NCBI GenBank assembly: GCA_020137815.1
Contig: CM035358.1
Span: 1,483,033-1,547,032, forward strand
DNA length: 64,000 nucleotides
Source: Hormiphora californensis
Taxonomy: Eukaryota > Ctenophora > Tentaculata > Cydippida > Pleurobrachiidae
Direction: 5' to 3'
The notes under the pieces: generated by a model
The model's database searches: none
What the model saw: the letters and a program-made list of their open reading frames with translations, nothing else
Told to the model about the DNA's origin: nothing
Shown here: piece after piece, positions 34,554-46,040 of the stretch
Layout of the letters: the number at the start of each line of letters is the position of its first letter
How positions within the stretch are numbered: position 1 is the first letter of the stretch
Made by a program: the position numbers and the translations under genes

Positions 34554-35648
34554 CTAATTTATTCCCACGATCACCCAGCCAGCGTGCAGTTCGACCCTAA
34601 AATTAAATTCTTCAAATGGTGCAGATTTTCTGATAACTTACTGAACAGGACGGAGGTATGGTAGGTTAGATACAAACTCCAGATCGTCCCGGTAGATGGA
34701 GTAATCGTGATTATCAAACAATTGGGGTATCTGAAATGAATGGGTTGTGAGCTGCACCTCAATCATCTTGTGAATCCTTTATAGTCTTTGGGGTAGGTAT
34801 CAATGCAACACGGAGCATCAAAAAGTAGCCCTGCAGCCGGCTATTCGATTAAAACCCAACTCCTCTGGCCTCTCACCTCCTTTCTGAGGTTGCTGTACAT
34901 ATATGACAGTGCCAGGGCTTTCTTTTGGTCATTCTGCTCCCCACCAGGGCCTATATCGCTGGAAAACAGAAACGTACTTTCCTGAAGAATATGGGTGGAT
35001 TTACTAAATTGTTCTAGATTGATTTATCGTACATGCATAGGTAAGTCTATACAAGGATTAACGCCAGTATTAAAATTGTTTTTTATATGTAGACACCACA
35101 GCCAATTTAAAAGAATGTACAACAAAGAAATGTACCTACTCTCTGACTATGCACACTAAATAAAATTGTACAAAAACCGAGCATGGTCATGATAGTACCA
35201 TCAATAACGTTTCATCATTTAATTCAATCATTTCCATGGTTCGAGCAGCATGTTTACCTTAGCCTTTAGACTCTGTTGATAGAGGGAGACGCGGGGATTT
35301 TGTAACATTAGTGGATCCTCAGTAGGGCTCATTTCACCACTCTGTAGTATGGAAAACAAAGATAAGCCTACAAATAAAATGTGGGCATTTTCTGCTACAA
35401 GAGTTCCCCAAAATAATCCTTGGTAAGTCAAAAGAACATACCTTGATGATGGTTGGTTCCAATTTAGTAAAGAATATGTGAGGGGAAGGTGTGGTGGGGG
35501 TGATAGAGCATCGTGCCAAGTTCCTACAAGACACGTGTTTCGCCAGCCGGTTGTATCTTGACATAGTTCCTAGATAGAGACTAGAGAGAGGGTAGAACAA
35601 AGAATGGGTAGTTGGATCGAGACTCGAGAGGGGGTGTAAAAATAACAT
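34554..35648 (-). CDS. Possible DUF2358/C6orf136-like protein, incomplete model
   Basis: Likely exons: 35648-35442 (ATG at 35648, or the ATG at 35564 giving MSRYNRLAKHV), 35341-35258, 34958-34877, 34730 to about 34640, and a short last exon ending at TAG 34554. The piece IPQLFDNHDYSIYRDDLEF resembles the core of the DUF2358 family (D-x-S-I-Y followed by a D-x-E-F motif), to which human C6orf136 belongs. The basic, Arg-rich N-terminus would suit an organelle presequence. Problem: exon 2 ends in phase 0, but exon 3 reads sensibly (GEQNDQKKALALSYMYSN) only in phase 2, so a small exon is missing or a base is wrong. The protein also seems shorter than the family. Confidence 0.4.
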
Positions 35649-35873
35649 ATCGGAATAATAGGGATGCTGAATAAATATAGTATTTACATGTCATAATTTA
35701 TATGGTATAAATTGAATAAAAACACTGCTCTATATGTACAAAGTGACGTCATGACTCATGCAATCCAGTGAATTAACATTCGCTATGATCAAATTATAAT
35801 ATTCGTCAAATCATTCTGAATTGCTCCTTTTTCTCGCATTCCTTATTTCTCTGTCATTCCTTTTTTTCTTCTC

Positions 35874-37190
35874 TCATTCCTGGTAGGAGGGAAAGTAACA
35901 CAGACAATAGTGATAATCCCCCTTCAGTGCGAGACAGTTTCCCTTTGGAGCCCAGTGAACACTCCGTACCGGCCCCAACTCCCCCGCGCCATTAAGGGTG
36001 GAACAATTGGGTACCTTAACCGCCAACACCCCCTCACAACTCCACAAATACACATGATCACCATTTGTTGTCGCAGCAAGTGTCTCAACACCTTCCCTAC
36101 CACAACTCCAATCCATACCTATAACGGGTGCTAGGAACCACACTACCGCACAGAGGGAGAGAGTAGATATATCCCAGACCCAAATGAGGTGAGGTGATGA
36201 ATCGGACCGGGTAGCCAAGTACCGACCACTCGGGCTAAACCTCACCAACCCAACTCCAACCAAAATATACTTATCCTCGTGATTACCTTTGACAACAGGC
36301 GGGGTAACAGGATCTGTAACGATTGCAAACCTACTTCCACTGTCACTCTTCTCCTCCTTGTATGTCACCGTCTTCTCCACCACAATATCCTCTGGAGCTT
36401 GTTTCAGTGTTCCCAGTATACTCCAAGATACACTGTTAACCAGTTTACAAGTTCCATCATAGCAGCCCAGTGCTACAAACTGTTCAGTAGGGCTCTGTTG
36501 TACACACTTGATACCCAGCCCAGTGGGGTAGAGAGTCCCATGTGTAACACAGTCTCCAGAGAGAGTGTAGACAAAATACTGTGGGTTGAACCTGGAATCA
36601 CAAACAAGGACGTGGTTGTTGACAACGTGACATGATGCTGCTTCTTCCGTTCCGATTGTAAAGTTGGAAATTAATTTCCAGTCTTTGTAGTCGAACACAC
36701 TGATACTCTCCTGTTTTTCCCGTCGCTCAAGGACGATAGCTTGGCCCTTGTGAAATACACATCCACTGCTTTTCAGGATCGGATTCTGGATGTAACTGAC
36801 TCGTTTCTGGTGGAGCGACCAGACATTGATTCGAACTCCAAACTCGCACCAAGTTAGCACTTGTTTGGAGTCTGGGCACCACAGGGCATCAGCTAACCCG
36901 GAGGATCCTTCGTCTAGTTTAGAGAGGCATTTTGAGTCAAAAAGACTCCACAGTTGGGATATTCCCCGTTTGTGACAGCAAGTCAGGACCATTTTAGAGT
37001 TGGGCGACCACGCTATTTGATCAATTGAGTCGATACATGTTAAAACTGTGACAATCTGGAGCGTCTCGAACTCTCGGATAACCAGACGAAACTGAGATGC
37101 GTTAGCGATGAAGCGGCTGTTTGGAGAGAATGAACATTGGTTCTTTGTCAGCTTGAAGGTTTCTGAGAGATTTATTCCACCTTGAACCAT
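35874..37190 (-). CDS. WRAP73: WD repeat protein WRAP73 (WDR8)
   Basis: An uninterrupted 438-codon frame (human protein about 460 residues) starting at ATG 37190. It matches WRAP73 along its whole length: SETFKLTKNQCSFSPN at the start, QYRLVVRD/IREFETLQIV-type text, KRGISQLWSL, DEGSSGLADALW, KRVSYIQNP, GIKCVQQSPTEQF and a C-terminal CLCYFPS. It is a WD40 beta-propeller protein. In other animals WRAP73 works with SSX2IP at centrosomes, centriolar satellites and spindle poles and supports ciliogenesis. No intron is visible, whereas neighbouring conserved genes have many. Start choice is supported by the family N-terminus lying just after this ATG. A 375-bp repeat begins 206 bases upstream. Confidence 0.93.
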   Translation of the reverse strand: MVQGGINLSETFKLTKNQCSFSPNSRFIANASQFRLVIREFETLQIVTVLTCIDSIDQIAWSPNSKMVLTCCHKRGISQLWSLFDSKCLSKLDEGSSGLADALWCPDSKQVLTWCEFGVRINVWSLHQKRVSYIQNPILKSSGCVFHKGQAIVLERREKQESISVFDYKDWKLISNFTIGTEEAASCHVVNNHVLVCDSRFNPQYFVYTLSGDCVTHGTLYPTGLGIKCVQQSPTEQFVALGCYDGTCKLVNSVSWSILGTLKQAPEDIVVEKTVTYKEEKSDSGSRFAIVTDPVTPPVVKGNHEDKYILVGVGLVRFSPSGRYLATRSDSSPHLIWVWDISTLSLCAVVWFLAPVIGMDWSCGREGVETLAATTNGDHVYLWSCEGVLAVKVPNCSTLNGAGELGPVRSVHWAPKGNCLALKGDYHYCLCYFPSYQE

Positions 37191-37395
37191 GATCTGTATC
37201 TAAAATTAGAAATTATTAAAACGATATCGTTCAAAAGTCAAAATAAATTATAAGCTCTTGTCCATTTCGAAAATGTGCTAACTATTACCGTAGTACTCCG
37301 TTATCAGTTAGCGTTGTTTGCGTTCGGTTTATGCGTCGTTTGACCGCCTGCAAAGACTCATTGTACACTATCAAGACGGAGCACCATATAATGGA

Positions 37396-37770
37396 ATTTT
37401 GAGGCACTCATTGCGGCCGTCAACGTATAAACTATAACAGTATTGGAAACTGATGTCGGTTTCCAGGTCCCGGCTACCTCTAGCAGTACTGGCACTACTG
37501 CACACTGTGCACACTGTGCACAGTGCACACGGCGCCTACTTTCAATGCAATTTAAATCGAAATTCGGTCACGTGATCGTAGATATCGCGTGCAGCATGGT
37601 TCACCAGGAGTGTCCCAGCTGAAAATTGGCGTCAGTTTCCAACCTGATGTCAGTTTCCAAATTGTAACTGGACTCTGGAGCGTAGTGAGAGTGGCACGTT
37701 CGGCAACAGCGGACCCCGACCCACCAGTGACCAGCCACCACCCACCCTAAACAAATTGACCAAGGAAGAT
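37396..37770. repeat. 375-bp dispersed direct repeat, copy 1
   Basis: Identical over all 375 bases, by line-by-line reading, to 39736-40110, exactly 2340 bases away in the same orientation. It contains a palindromic GTGCACACTGTGCACAGTGCAC core and two TCAGTTTCCAA-type boxes. It lies upstream of WRAP73 and could include its promoter. Confidence 0.95.
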
Positions 37771-39735
37771 TTTTTTCTGACACGCAAAAAAATAGCACGG
37801 CTCTCTCCCTCTCTAGTCCCGTCTTCTCCTCTATTGAGAGGATAATTGATTGTGACAGAAAGAAGAGATAGAGTGCCCATTTCATGAGAGAGAAACTAGA
37901 GAGAGAAATCAACCGATCCTCTCTTGAATGCCCCGTGTATATATTGTTATCAGTTTCACAACTCTCCCACTGCACTGAGTCCGGCTTCTTTTCGGAGAGT
38001 AAGACTGGGGATGTACGTGAGAGAAACTGCTCGCGACCATCAGAACCGCCAGCTGTACATAAAAACGCGGAGTTTAGTCTCCTATCTTGTCATGATCGGC
38101 ACCCAAATGCACATAGTACGCAGCAACGGGCAGATAAAATCTCACTTACTTCTGTCCCCGCCCTTTTAAAATGTGGTGGTAACACTTATTTAAAAGCTTG
38201 TCGGTTACAATTACTACCTCCTCTCGGATGTCAAAAGCAGACATAATCTCACTTTGTATTATATATGATGCTCAATCAATGCAAATAACATACGACAGAT
38301 AATGTGTAGCAAGGGATCAGGGATCGAACAGTGTCTGAGAGTCACCCTAACCACCATGGATGTCGAGGCACGAATAGACTGAATTACCGCTGTTGTTGAG
38401 GTTGTCGAGGCTGGTGGCGTGGACGCTGGTGGCGTGGACGCTGCCGTGGATGATGTCAATGCAAGAGGAGTATTTCCCAAAACAACGAACTGAAGTTGCC
38501 CTTTCGCGACGATTTCTTTCCAGTTTTCCGCTGAACGGGGGTTTTCCGGCCTGAAGAGAGATTTGAGCGTTAAATTATACTGTCAGCGGAAGGAAGGAAG
38601 GAAGGAAGGAAGGTAGGGGAAACCATAACCATAGCCATAACCGAACATGTGCCTCGTGCCCATTACCCATATCAGGAGTTGATAAAGATATTGAAACCAC
38701 AAATAATGGTGTGAATTCAATTTGCTAGTCTTACCCATAAGGACATGAATGAGAACCCCAATTTTTTTGAGGAACACCTTTATCAAATTTACCCCGAAAA
38801 CCACAAAGTTTACAAGAAAAGAGTCTCATAGAGATCGAATTGAGAGAAATGGGAACTAGGTACATGTTCGGTGACGTAGTGCTAATTGGGTTATCTTAAT
38901 AAAATTAACACGCGCGAACCGCGCACACCAGGAATGCGGCGCTTTTAAATTGAAAAAAAAAAGGACTGAAAAATTGAAAAATAAAGGCGTTTTAACTTTT
39001 TTTTGACGTGGCGCGCGCACGATTTACAGCGCATGTCAAACAAGAAAAGCGACTGCGCGTTTAGTTTTTGCGCGTTCGCGTGATCTTGCGCCGCCGCGCG
39101 AGCTTTACTTATATATCTGGCATGGCCGCCGACAACCACTTTACTTCGAACACACAACAATCATAGTTGAAAGGCGCTGCCTTATCCCACCGTGCGTAGA
39201 CGGTAGAGCTATCAGCGTTTGCCAACAATCATAGCTTGGTGAACGGTGGGCTATGTAAAGCTAAGCTAAAACGACGCTTGCTGTGCGCAACGGACATAGC
39301 TCCAACCCTGATAAGATAGATATCATGTCGAGTGAAGCTACGACCGTGGAAAGTTTCGAAAAAGGGTCGTTTTAGTTTGGGCTTTGCTTTAATTAAAGTG
39401 GACTATATAATAAAAGAATTTAATTTGAATAAAAGAATTAGGAATTTATTAAGCATATACAATTCACAATCACAATCCACAACACACTTCTCGTTAATAT
39501 GTTACTGCATGCAAGCCGCAAGGAAGAGAGCATATCTTCTCATAACATCAGCCTCAGCCAGTTCTCACCCATGAAATTGAAACAACCTGCAAGGGATAAA
39601 ACAAAGATTAATTAATTAATTAATTAATTGATAATTGATTTATTAATTATTCACATTTATTTTAAAAAAATTACGAAAAGTCACAAGTCCAAAAAAATCA
39701 GGCTCCAAGTCGAGTCCCAGACTTTTGGGTTAGGG
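37771..39735. other. Spacer between the two 375-bp repeats
   Basis: No convincing gene. Contents include a (GGAA)n run at 38587-38612, a GTGGCGTGGACGCTG duplication near 38410-38442, a CG-rich stretch with many GCGCG words at 38905-39100, and a (TTAA)n run near 39608-39630. The CG-rich words resemble those near 40290 and 62250, perhaps one repeat family. Confidence 0.5.
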
Positions 39736-40110
39736 ATTTTGAGGCACTCATTGCGGCCGTCAACGTATAAACTATAACAGTATTGGAAACTGATGTCGGT
39801 TTCCAGGTCCCGGCTACCTCTAGCAGTACTGGCACTACTGCACACTGTGCACACTGTGCACAGTGCACACGGCGCCTACTTTCAATGCAATTTAAATCGA
39901 AATTCGGTCACGTGATCGTAGATATCGCGTGCAGCATGGTTCACCAGGAGTGTCCCAGCTGAAAATTGGCGTCAGTTTCCAACCTGATGTCAGTTTCCAA
40001 ATTGTAACTGGACTCTGGAGCGTAGTGAGAGTGGCACGTTCGGCAACAGCGGACCCCGACCCACCAGTGACCAGCCACCACCCACCCTAAACAAATTGAC
40101 CAAGGAAGAT
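39736..40110. repeat. 375-bp dispersed direct repeat, copy 2
   Basis: Second identical copy. The flanks (TAGGG before, CAATCC after) differ from copy 1 (ATGGA and TTTTTT), so the repeat has sharp borders. No target-site duplication is obvious. Confidence 0.95.
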
Positions 40111-40691
40111 CAATCCGACTTGAAAGTACGCTCTCTATACTTTGTGCGAACAAGCATCAGGTGTTGAGCGTTAATGTACAGACTACAAGGCTAAAAAGAG
40201 TGAAAAATCAAAACTTAAAAAGTTTGGATCTGAAAAATCAAAATTAAAAATCGAATTTTTCGAAATAAAAGTCATCATAACGCGCCATAGTGAACCTTTT
40301 TTGCGCGGCGCTGTATTTGCGCGTGACAAATTTTCAGCCAAAAAGTTGGATCAAAATGATTGAGATCAAATCAAAGCCCAAACATGCAACTCAGGCCATA
40401 ACCATTGAGTTGAATTCAGTGCTGAGACGATACAAGTACAACTGGGAGTGGGATCCAACTACATAACACTGGTACAAGTACAAGTTTCAAAATCATTCAC
40501 TTTAAATTGGGTAAAGAATTGAACAAAATATAGACAAATTCATTTTCATCACCAAAACACGTGTTATATATGACACGTGGCACTATATTCAGTCATTTAT
40601 CTCGTGGAACCAGCCACATATTGCATGCAATTATGGCAATACATCAGTAAATAACAATAGCTCGGAAAAATAACACCCAGAAAACAAAAAA

Positions 40692-43600
40692 CTAAAATTG
40701 TTTCTTGATAAGTTTCTCTAACTTCCTAATCCTACTGGAGTCCTGATCTCCCACCTCCTCAACAACACTCCCTCCCCCTCCTACTGTGCTATTAGTTGCC
40801 TTCCTAAATAGTTCTATCAGCTCCATCTGCTCAGTCCTCTTGAATCCCTTCATTTCCAACACTTTCTGGAAATCAGCCGGGTCTTTGTCGTTCAGGAGAT
40901 TCGTATAACTCTCCACAAAAGCGTGATGGGATTCCGAGGGAGCCATGACAAGTTTCAGAATCATTTCCGCCCTCACCATCCCCTGACTAACGACCTTGGT
41001 GTAACTAGGAGAGGGTTTCCTGGCGACTGCACTCCCCAGAGTTGGTAGTTGGAGAAGGATGGTTTTCAGGGAGTGGGTGTCAAGTAACAACTGCTCAGCG
41101 CCCACAGTGCTCACAGGCTTACATTTGAAAATCTGGGTAATGTACCGGGGTATGAAACTATCAGCGAACTTGAGGCAGTAGTTGGTGAAATATTTCCGAG
41201 AGTTAGCTAGGAGATCTCGAACTATAGGGATGGTGGAGGTGAGGTGAGAAGTAATGGCGGTGGTGTAGGCGCTCTGATCTCCCACCGAATCCAAAGTAGA
41301 CCAGTTGACCTTTAGCATGGCTGCAAAGGCGGGCTCGCACTGGGAGTCCAGCTGTCCAACTAGCTCCTGGGAGGGGTGGTGGGGTTAGATGAGATGGGTG
41401 TAGACTTTAGAATATAATGTCTTTAGGAGAGGGGTGATGGGGTTCGGGATAAAAACTCAGCGTTGAATTGTCAAGGACCTGCATTTTTAAGAGCCAGGCA
41501 ATATTATCTAACCTGTAGGCAGGTGGTAATAGTGTTTGAGAATAGCTCCATCTCCGCAGTAAATGTTATCTGTTCTGCGTACACCTCCTGTGCTTTCTCC
41601 TGTAATTATTTATTGAGTAATTATCAAGACGTAATGGTTAACTTATCAAGTAGTAATATAGGCTCACGATGGAGAATTGGAGAAAGGAACTAAGAACCAA
41701 GTGGTTAGAACCAAGTGGTTAGATACCTTGATTTTGTCCTCTAGTTGCTGGGTGGTTTCTAGACAGTACTCAGCAGTACACAACACCATAATGATAACTA
41801 TCACATCTGACCCTTTCTCTCTCTCCTTCAACAGTGATCCAAATCCTAGAAGGATTTTTTGATAAATAATTACTTCCCAGTTCCCTTTACTACTTACTTA
41901 CAAGTTACATTTGCCAAGCTATGAGCAATTACGTACCCGTATAACCAGCCGAATTACAAATTTTAGTTCATTACCTGCTGATTTGCTGGGTAGGCTCGCC
42001 ATAAGAAGGTTAGAATGGTAGGCTCTGAGGTGTTTCTTGAACACTGCCGTCAGTTCCACTAATGCTTGTCCCTGCAAAAATTAAGCAATTAGAGAAGGAG
42101 AGTTTGTGAACTTAATCAGCCAATTATAGAGGGAGTTCGTGAACTTTATCACCTAATTATAAAGGCGCGGGAGTTAGACAACTAACCTGTGATAGTTGGG
42201 AGCACTGAACCAGGCACTTCTTGTAAAACACAAACAGGTCAGAGGAGGAGGGTAACAAGTGGTGCTGGGTCCCCTGACTGGTATGGTGGAATACCCGTCC
42301 CCTCTCTCAGTTCCCCGGCAAACTTTCTCGATAAGCTCACTCAGATTAGTGTCCTGGGACTCGATATACACATTTAGATAGGGCTCAAAACACTGTGAGA
42401 TGGCGTTGTGAAATGTAGCCTGTTTCTTCTCCGTCCCCTCTCCTTCTTCTTCCCCCTCTGTTTCTTCTTCTCCCGGGACATCCTGGTCGAATCTCTCCAG
42501 GAGGAGTTTCTCAAATGCTTGTGTTTTTTGGACAGCGTACAAAAGAAGCTTCACGTCTAACTCGTTCACTCTGTTTTTCATCTGTTTTTCTAACATCTTA
42601 CGAGTCACCTAGAAACAAGAGATTTGAGGGATTGAGTATTGAGGGACGTACGTATCAGAGATATCAACTTTCCAGGAGACAGTCAGATAGACAGACATGA
42701 CTCACTAAAGTCTACTGACTATCTGAACCATCCAGCTGAAAAAGATATATCCCCTCCGATATAGGATCCTACCTTGCAGAACTCAGTTGCAATTACAGAA
42801 GGCATTCCCCAGGATTCAGGGAAGGTCCTAGCACAATCTTCTTCGTACTCCAGGAAACACCGCTTCAACCACGCATACCTGGGGAGCAGGGGGGATGTTG
42901 CTGTGTGAACCCTTACCACCTACTGAAACACACTTAAAAAGGGACAGGGGAATGAATAATGAATGGATAAATCCCCTATCTCTTTCCGCATTCCCCAATA
43001 TATATATATATATATGGAAAATGTTTTGTAGTTTACATAGAATATACAATATATCGAGCCAGCCCTACCTTCTATCACACTTGTCCAACCAGCTAACATC
43101 ATCATATTCCCTAAACAGTGATTTGTAGTCCGCTAACTGTCTATCAATGAACCAGTTAATCAGATCCTCCCTGACTCGAGGCTGGAGGGTATCTACCACT
43201 AGGCAAGCCTCTGCTAGTTCTGGCTGGCAGTTTAGTTTGCACTCGTATAGAGAATGGGCCTCCTCAAAATCGGACCTGCAGGGTGAGGGAGGGGATCAGG
43301 AACCGACCGAATCAGAAAATACTGGTCCCTGATTGGCTGATAACCAGTCACGTGACCTAAATAACGAGTTCTGATTGGTCGTTTACTTGTGTCGGTCGGT
43401 TCCTTGAGGGGATCATGACTAAGCTGGGAGAGGATCGATATTTGATAATGTATATTTGACGTCCCTACGTGAGTATGTTGCTAAGGGAACGCTACAAAAA
43501 CATGGTTGTTTGACTCATCGACCATGAAAAAAAGAGACGATGATAAATTGTTTCCCCACCTACCTGATTTGTGCGGCCAGGTCTTTCAGCAGTTTGTCAA

Positions 43601-45661
43601 GTCTCTCAGATAGATCCCTGATCTGGGGTATTTCCTTATAAGGAGTGAAGTGGTGCATCACGTAGGTAACACCCTGTAGTAGGGGTCCCGCCTCCTCATA
43701 CCTGTACATGGTTTTAATAATAACAAATATTGTGTGTCAAGTTGACACTGTCAACTGTCAACTACCCATGTTCGTACTGAGTATTTAATGGTAATAACAG
43801 AGAGTGGTCAAAATTGTTGAAAAAGTGCTGGCAATGAGAATTTTGGGATTCAAAAAGTGCTGGAATTTTGCTATTGCACGTTGACGTCAATAATGCCTCT
43901 CTTCCGCCGGTCGCGGAGCCAATTTCTCTAATAAACGTCCTAGGGTGTTCCGATTGGTCTATATTTACTCCCTATAACCGTGGATGGTCGATAAATTGAG
44001 TTTTAGGGGGTGAAAGATGGGTGCTGGCATCCAGCAATGGGGCAGCAATGGATCAATTTTACAGAAAAAGTTACTGTGTCAATATGGCCTCTCTGTCACC
44101 GGTCGCGAGGCAAATTTCTCCAATAAACGTCCTAGGGTGTTCCAATTGGTCTATATTTACTCCCTATAACCGTGGATAGTCGATAAATAGAGTTTTAGGG
44201 GGTGCTGGCTGGGTGCTGGGATCCAGCAATGGGGCAGCAATGGATCAATTTTACAGAAAAAGTTACTGTGTCAATATGGCCTCTCTGTCACCGGTCGCGA
44301 GGCAAATTTCTCCAATAAACGTCCTAGGGTGTTCCAATTGGTCTATATTTACTCCCTATAACCGTGGATAGTCGATAAATTGAGTCTTAGGGGGTGAAGA
44401 ATGGGTGCTGGCATCCAGCAATATGCAGCAATGAGACACGTTTACATTGCTGCCCCATTGCTGGATCCCAGCACCCAGCCAGCACCCCCTAAAACTCTAT
44501 TTATCGACTATCCACGGTTATAGGGAGTAAATATAGACCAATTGGAACACCCTAGGACGTTTATTGGAGAAATTTGCCTCGCGACCGGTGGCAGAGAGGC
44601 TATATTGACATAGTAACTTTTTCTGTAAAATCGATCCATTGCTGCCCCATTGCTGGATGCCAGCACCCAGCCAGCACCCCCTAAGACTCAATATATCGAC
44701 TACCCACGGTTATAAGGAGTAAATATAGACCAATTGGAACACCCTAGGACGTTTATTAGAGAAATTTGCTTCGCGACCGGTGGTAGAGAGGCCAATATAT
44801 TGGCATAGTAAGTTTTTCTGTAAAATCGATCAAAAATAGCACCTAATGTCGACAATATATGGACCAATAGGAGCACGCCAGACTCAATTTAATAGTTCCC
44901 TCTTAAATTTCAAAATGTGCTGGGAGTTTACCAAAATGTGCTGGCAAGCGCATTGCTACATTGTCAACAATTTTGACCTGGGATGCAGCTCCTGATGTTG
45001 TACACTTAGGAACCTCTATAAAAATCCTACAAATACCTCTTGTGTTTTGTCAGAGTTGCCAGTGTATCCACTCCACCAACCAACATGTGCAAGTGGTTAA
45101 GAGTGGTTATAGAGGTGGTTAGGTTCCGTTTAGCATGGTCTAGCTGCTTAATATCTCGTGTTATCTCCTTAACAGTCGTCTCACTCTCCTCAGCCTTGTT
45201 CCGGATCTCTTTAATCTTCTCAAAAAGTGTAGCGATTGATTGTTTCGCGTGCTCCAAGGCATCTTTCCCCTCTTCAGCGGCTGTTGTTTGGTCCTTTATC
45301 AAGTGTCGTATATCCGTATCCAGCTGTCGTATCTTTCCATTCATCTTACTTACCTGGGGGGGAGGGAGGGGGATTATTGTTTGAGATATTCTAATTTAAG
45401 TTAGATAATGTACATTTCGTAAAACCCCGTCAAAACAAGGAAAAACGGATTTTCCATACTTACCACGTCATCGATGTTAGATAAGCTTTGTTCCGTAGGA
45501 AAGATAGTGTTAATGTAGTCTATAACTGAGAAGTTCTTGCTCTGTAGAGGGTCGTCAGAGGGAAGGAGTTCAGCAATTGCAGCCTCTACTTCAGGTTCGA
45601 ACTCGAGGGATATGTCCTCTGTTAGGTGCTGGATACAATTCTCCATACTAAGATAAGACAT
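40692..45661 (-). CDS. VPS53: VPS53, subunit of the GARP/EARP tethering complexes, ten exons
   Basis: Exons 45661-45464, 45353-45037, 43701-43564, 43275-43069, 42878-42773, 42608-42187, 42071-41975, 41845-41727, 41599-41513 and 41365-40692. The reading follows animal VPS53 throughout: [89 protein letters not shown], and the C-terminal [16 protein letters not shown]53 is the core CATCHR-type rod of GARP (with VPS51/52/54), which tethers endosome-derived vesicles at the trans-Golgi network, and of EARP at recycling endosomes. The ATG at 45661 is followed by a second at 45646. Exon 6 changes frame between about 42323 and 42265. Either a 50-base intron (42323-42274, weak GTTTGC donor, CAGTCAG acceptor) or one or more base errors is needed. 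The large intron 2 holds a fold-back element and intron 3 a MITE. Confidence 0.93.
43297..43405. mobile_element. hAT-like MITE copy 2 (109 bp) with perfect 8-bp target duplication
   Basis: Begins CAGGAACCGACCGAATCAG and ends GTCGGTCGGTTCCTT, flanked on both sides by GAGGGGAT (43289-43296, 43406-43413). Strongly similar to the copy at 13539-13643. It lies in VPS53 intron 3 (between exons 3 and 4), just upstream of the exon 4 acceptor. Confidence 0.9.
43806..44978. mobile_element. 1.17-kb fold-back element in VPS53 intron 2
   Basis: Exact 15-base terminal inverted repeats (GGTCAAAATTGTTGA at the left, its complement at the right) enclose three direct copies of a unit of about 185 bases and then two copies in opposite orientation, meeting near 44440. 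The unit contains CGTCCTAGGGTGTTCC and GGGTGCTGG...CAGCAATGGGGCAGCAATGG. There is no ORF. This is the layout of a fold-back (composite inverted-repeat) transposable element. Superfamily unknown, and no clear target-site duplication is seen. Confidence 0.8.
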
Positions 45662-46040
45662 GGTTAAAGAGTTGATTATCAACTGGGAGTGAGGTCAGGT
45701 AATTTCAAGAAAATTCTTCAATCGGGGGTATGTTGGGGGTTTATCATCATGGAGATTGGAGATGTCAAGTCAAGAAGACTCGGGTCGTCAGGATTTGCCC
45801 GTTTAGCGCGCGGAACACAGCATGTGTTGTTCCGCGCGCTACGCACAAGAACACTAAATTTGCCACATTGCGACAAGAATGAGACACATCCATAAATTGC
45901 CAAAGGCAAAGTTGGCGGAAACTAGGTCAAAATTGAGTTGCTTGACACTGTGTCCGATGAAGAATTCAAGATCAAGTCAGAAAATTGAGAAAACTTAGAA
46001 GAGAATAGCAAAAATAATAAATTACAGATCAGTCACAATT

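Noticed and set aside
39178-39270. Possible tRNA near GGTAGAGCTATCAGCG
   Set aside because: No D-arm/T-arm pair or TTC-anchored T loop at proper spacing could be found. No tRNA is supported anywhere in the window.
37396-40110. LTR retrotransposon with 375-bp LTRs and a 2-kb interior
   Set aside because: The repeats lack TG...CA ends, the interior has no gag/pol or primer-binding site, and no target-site duplication flanks the pair.
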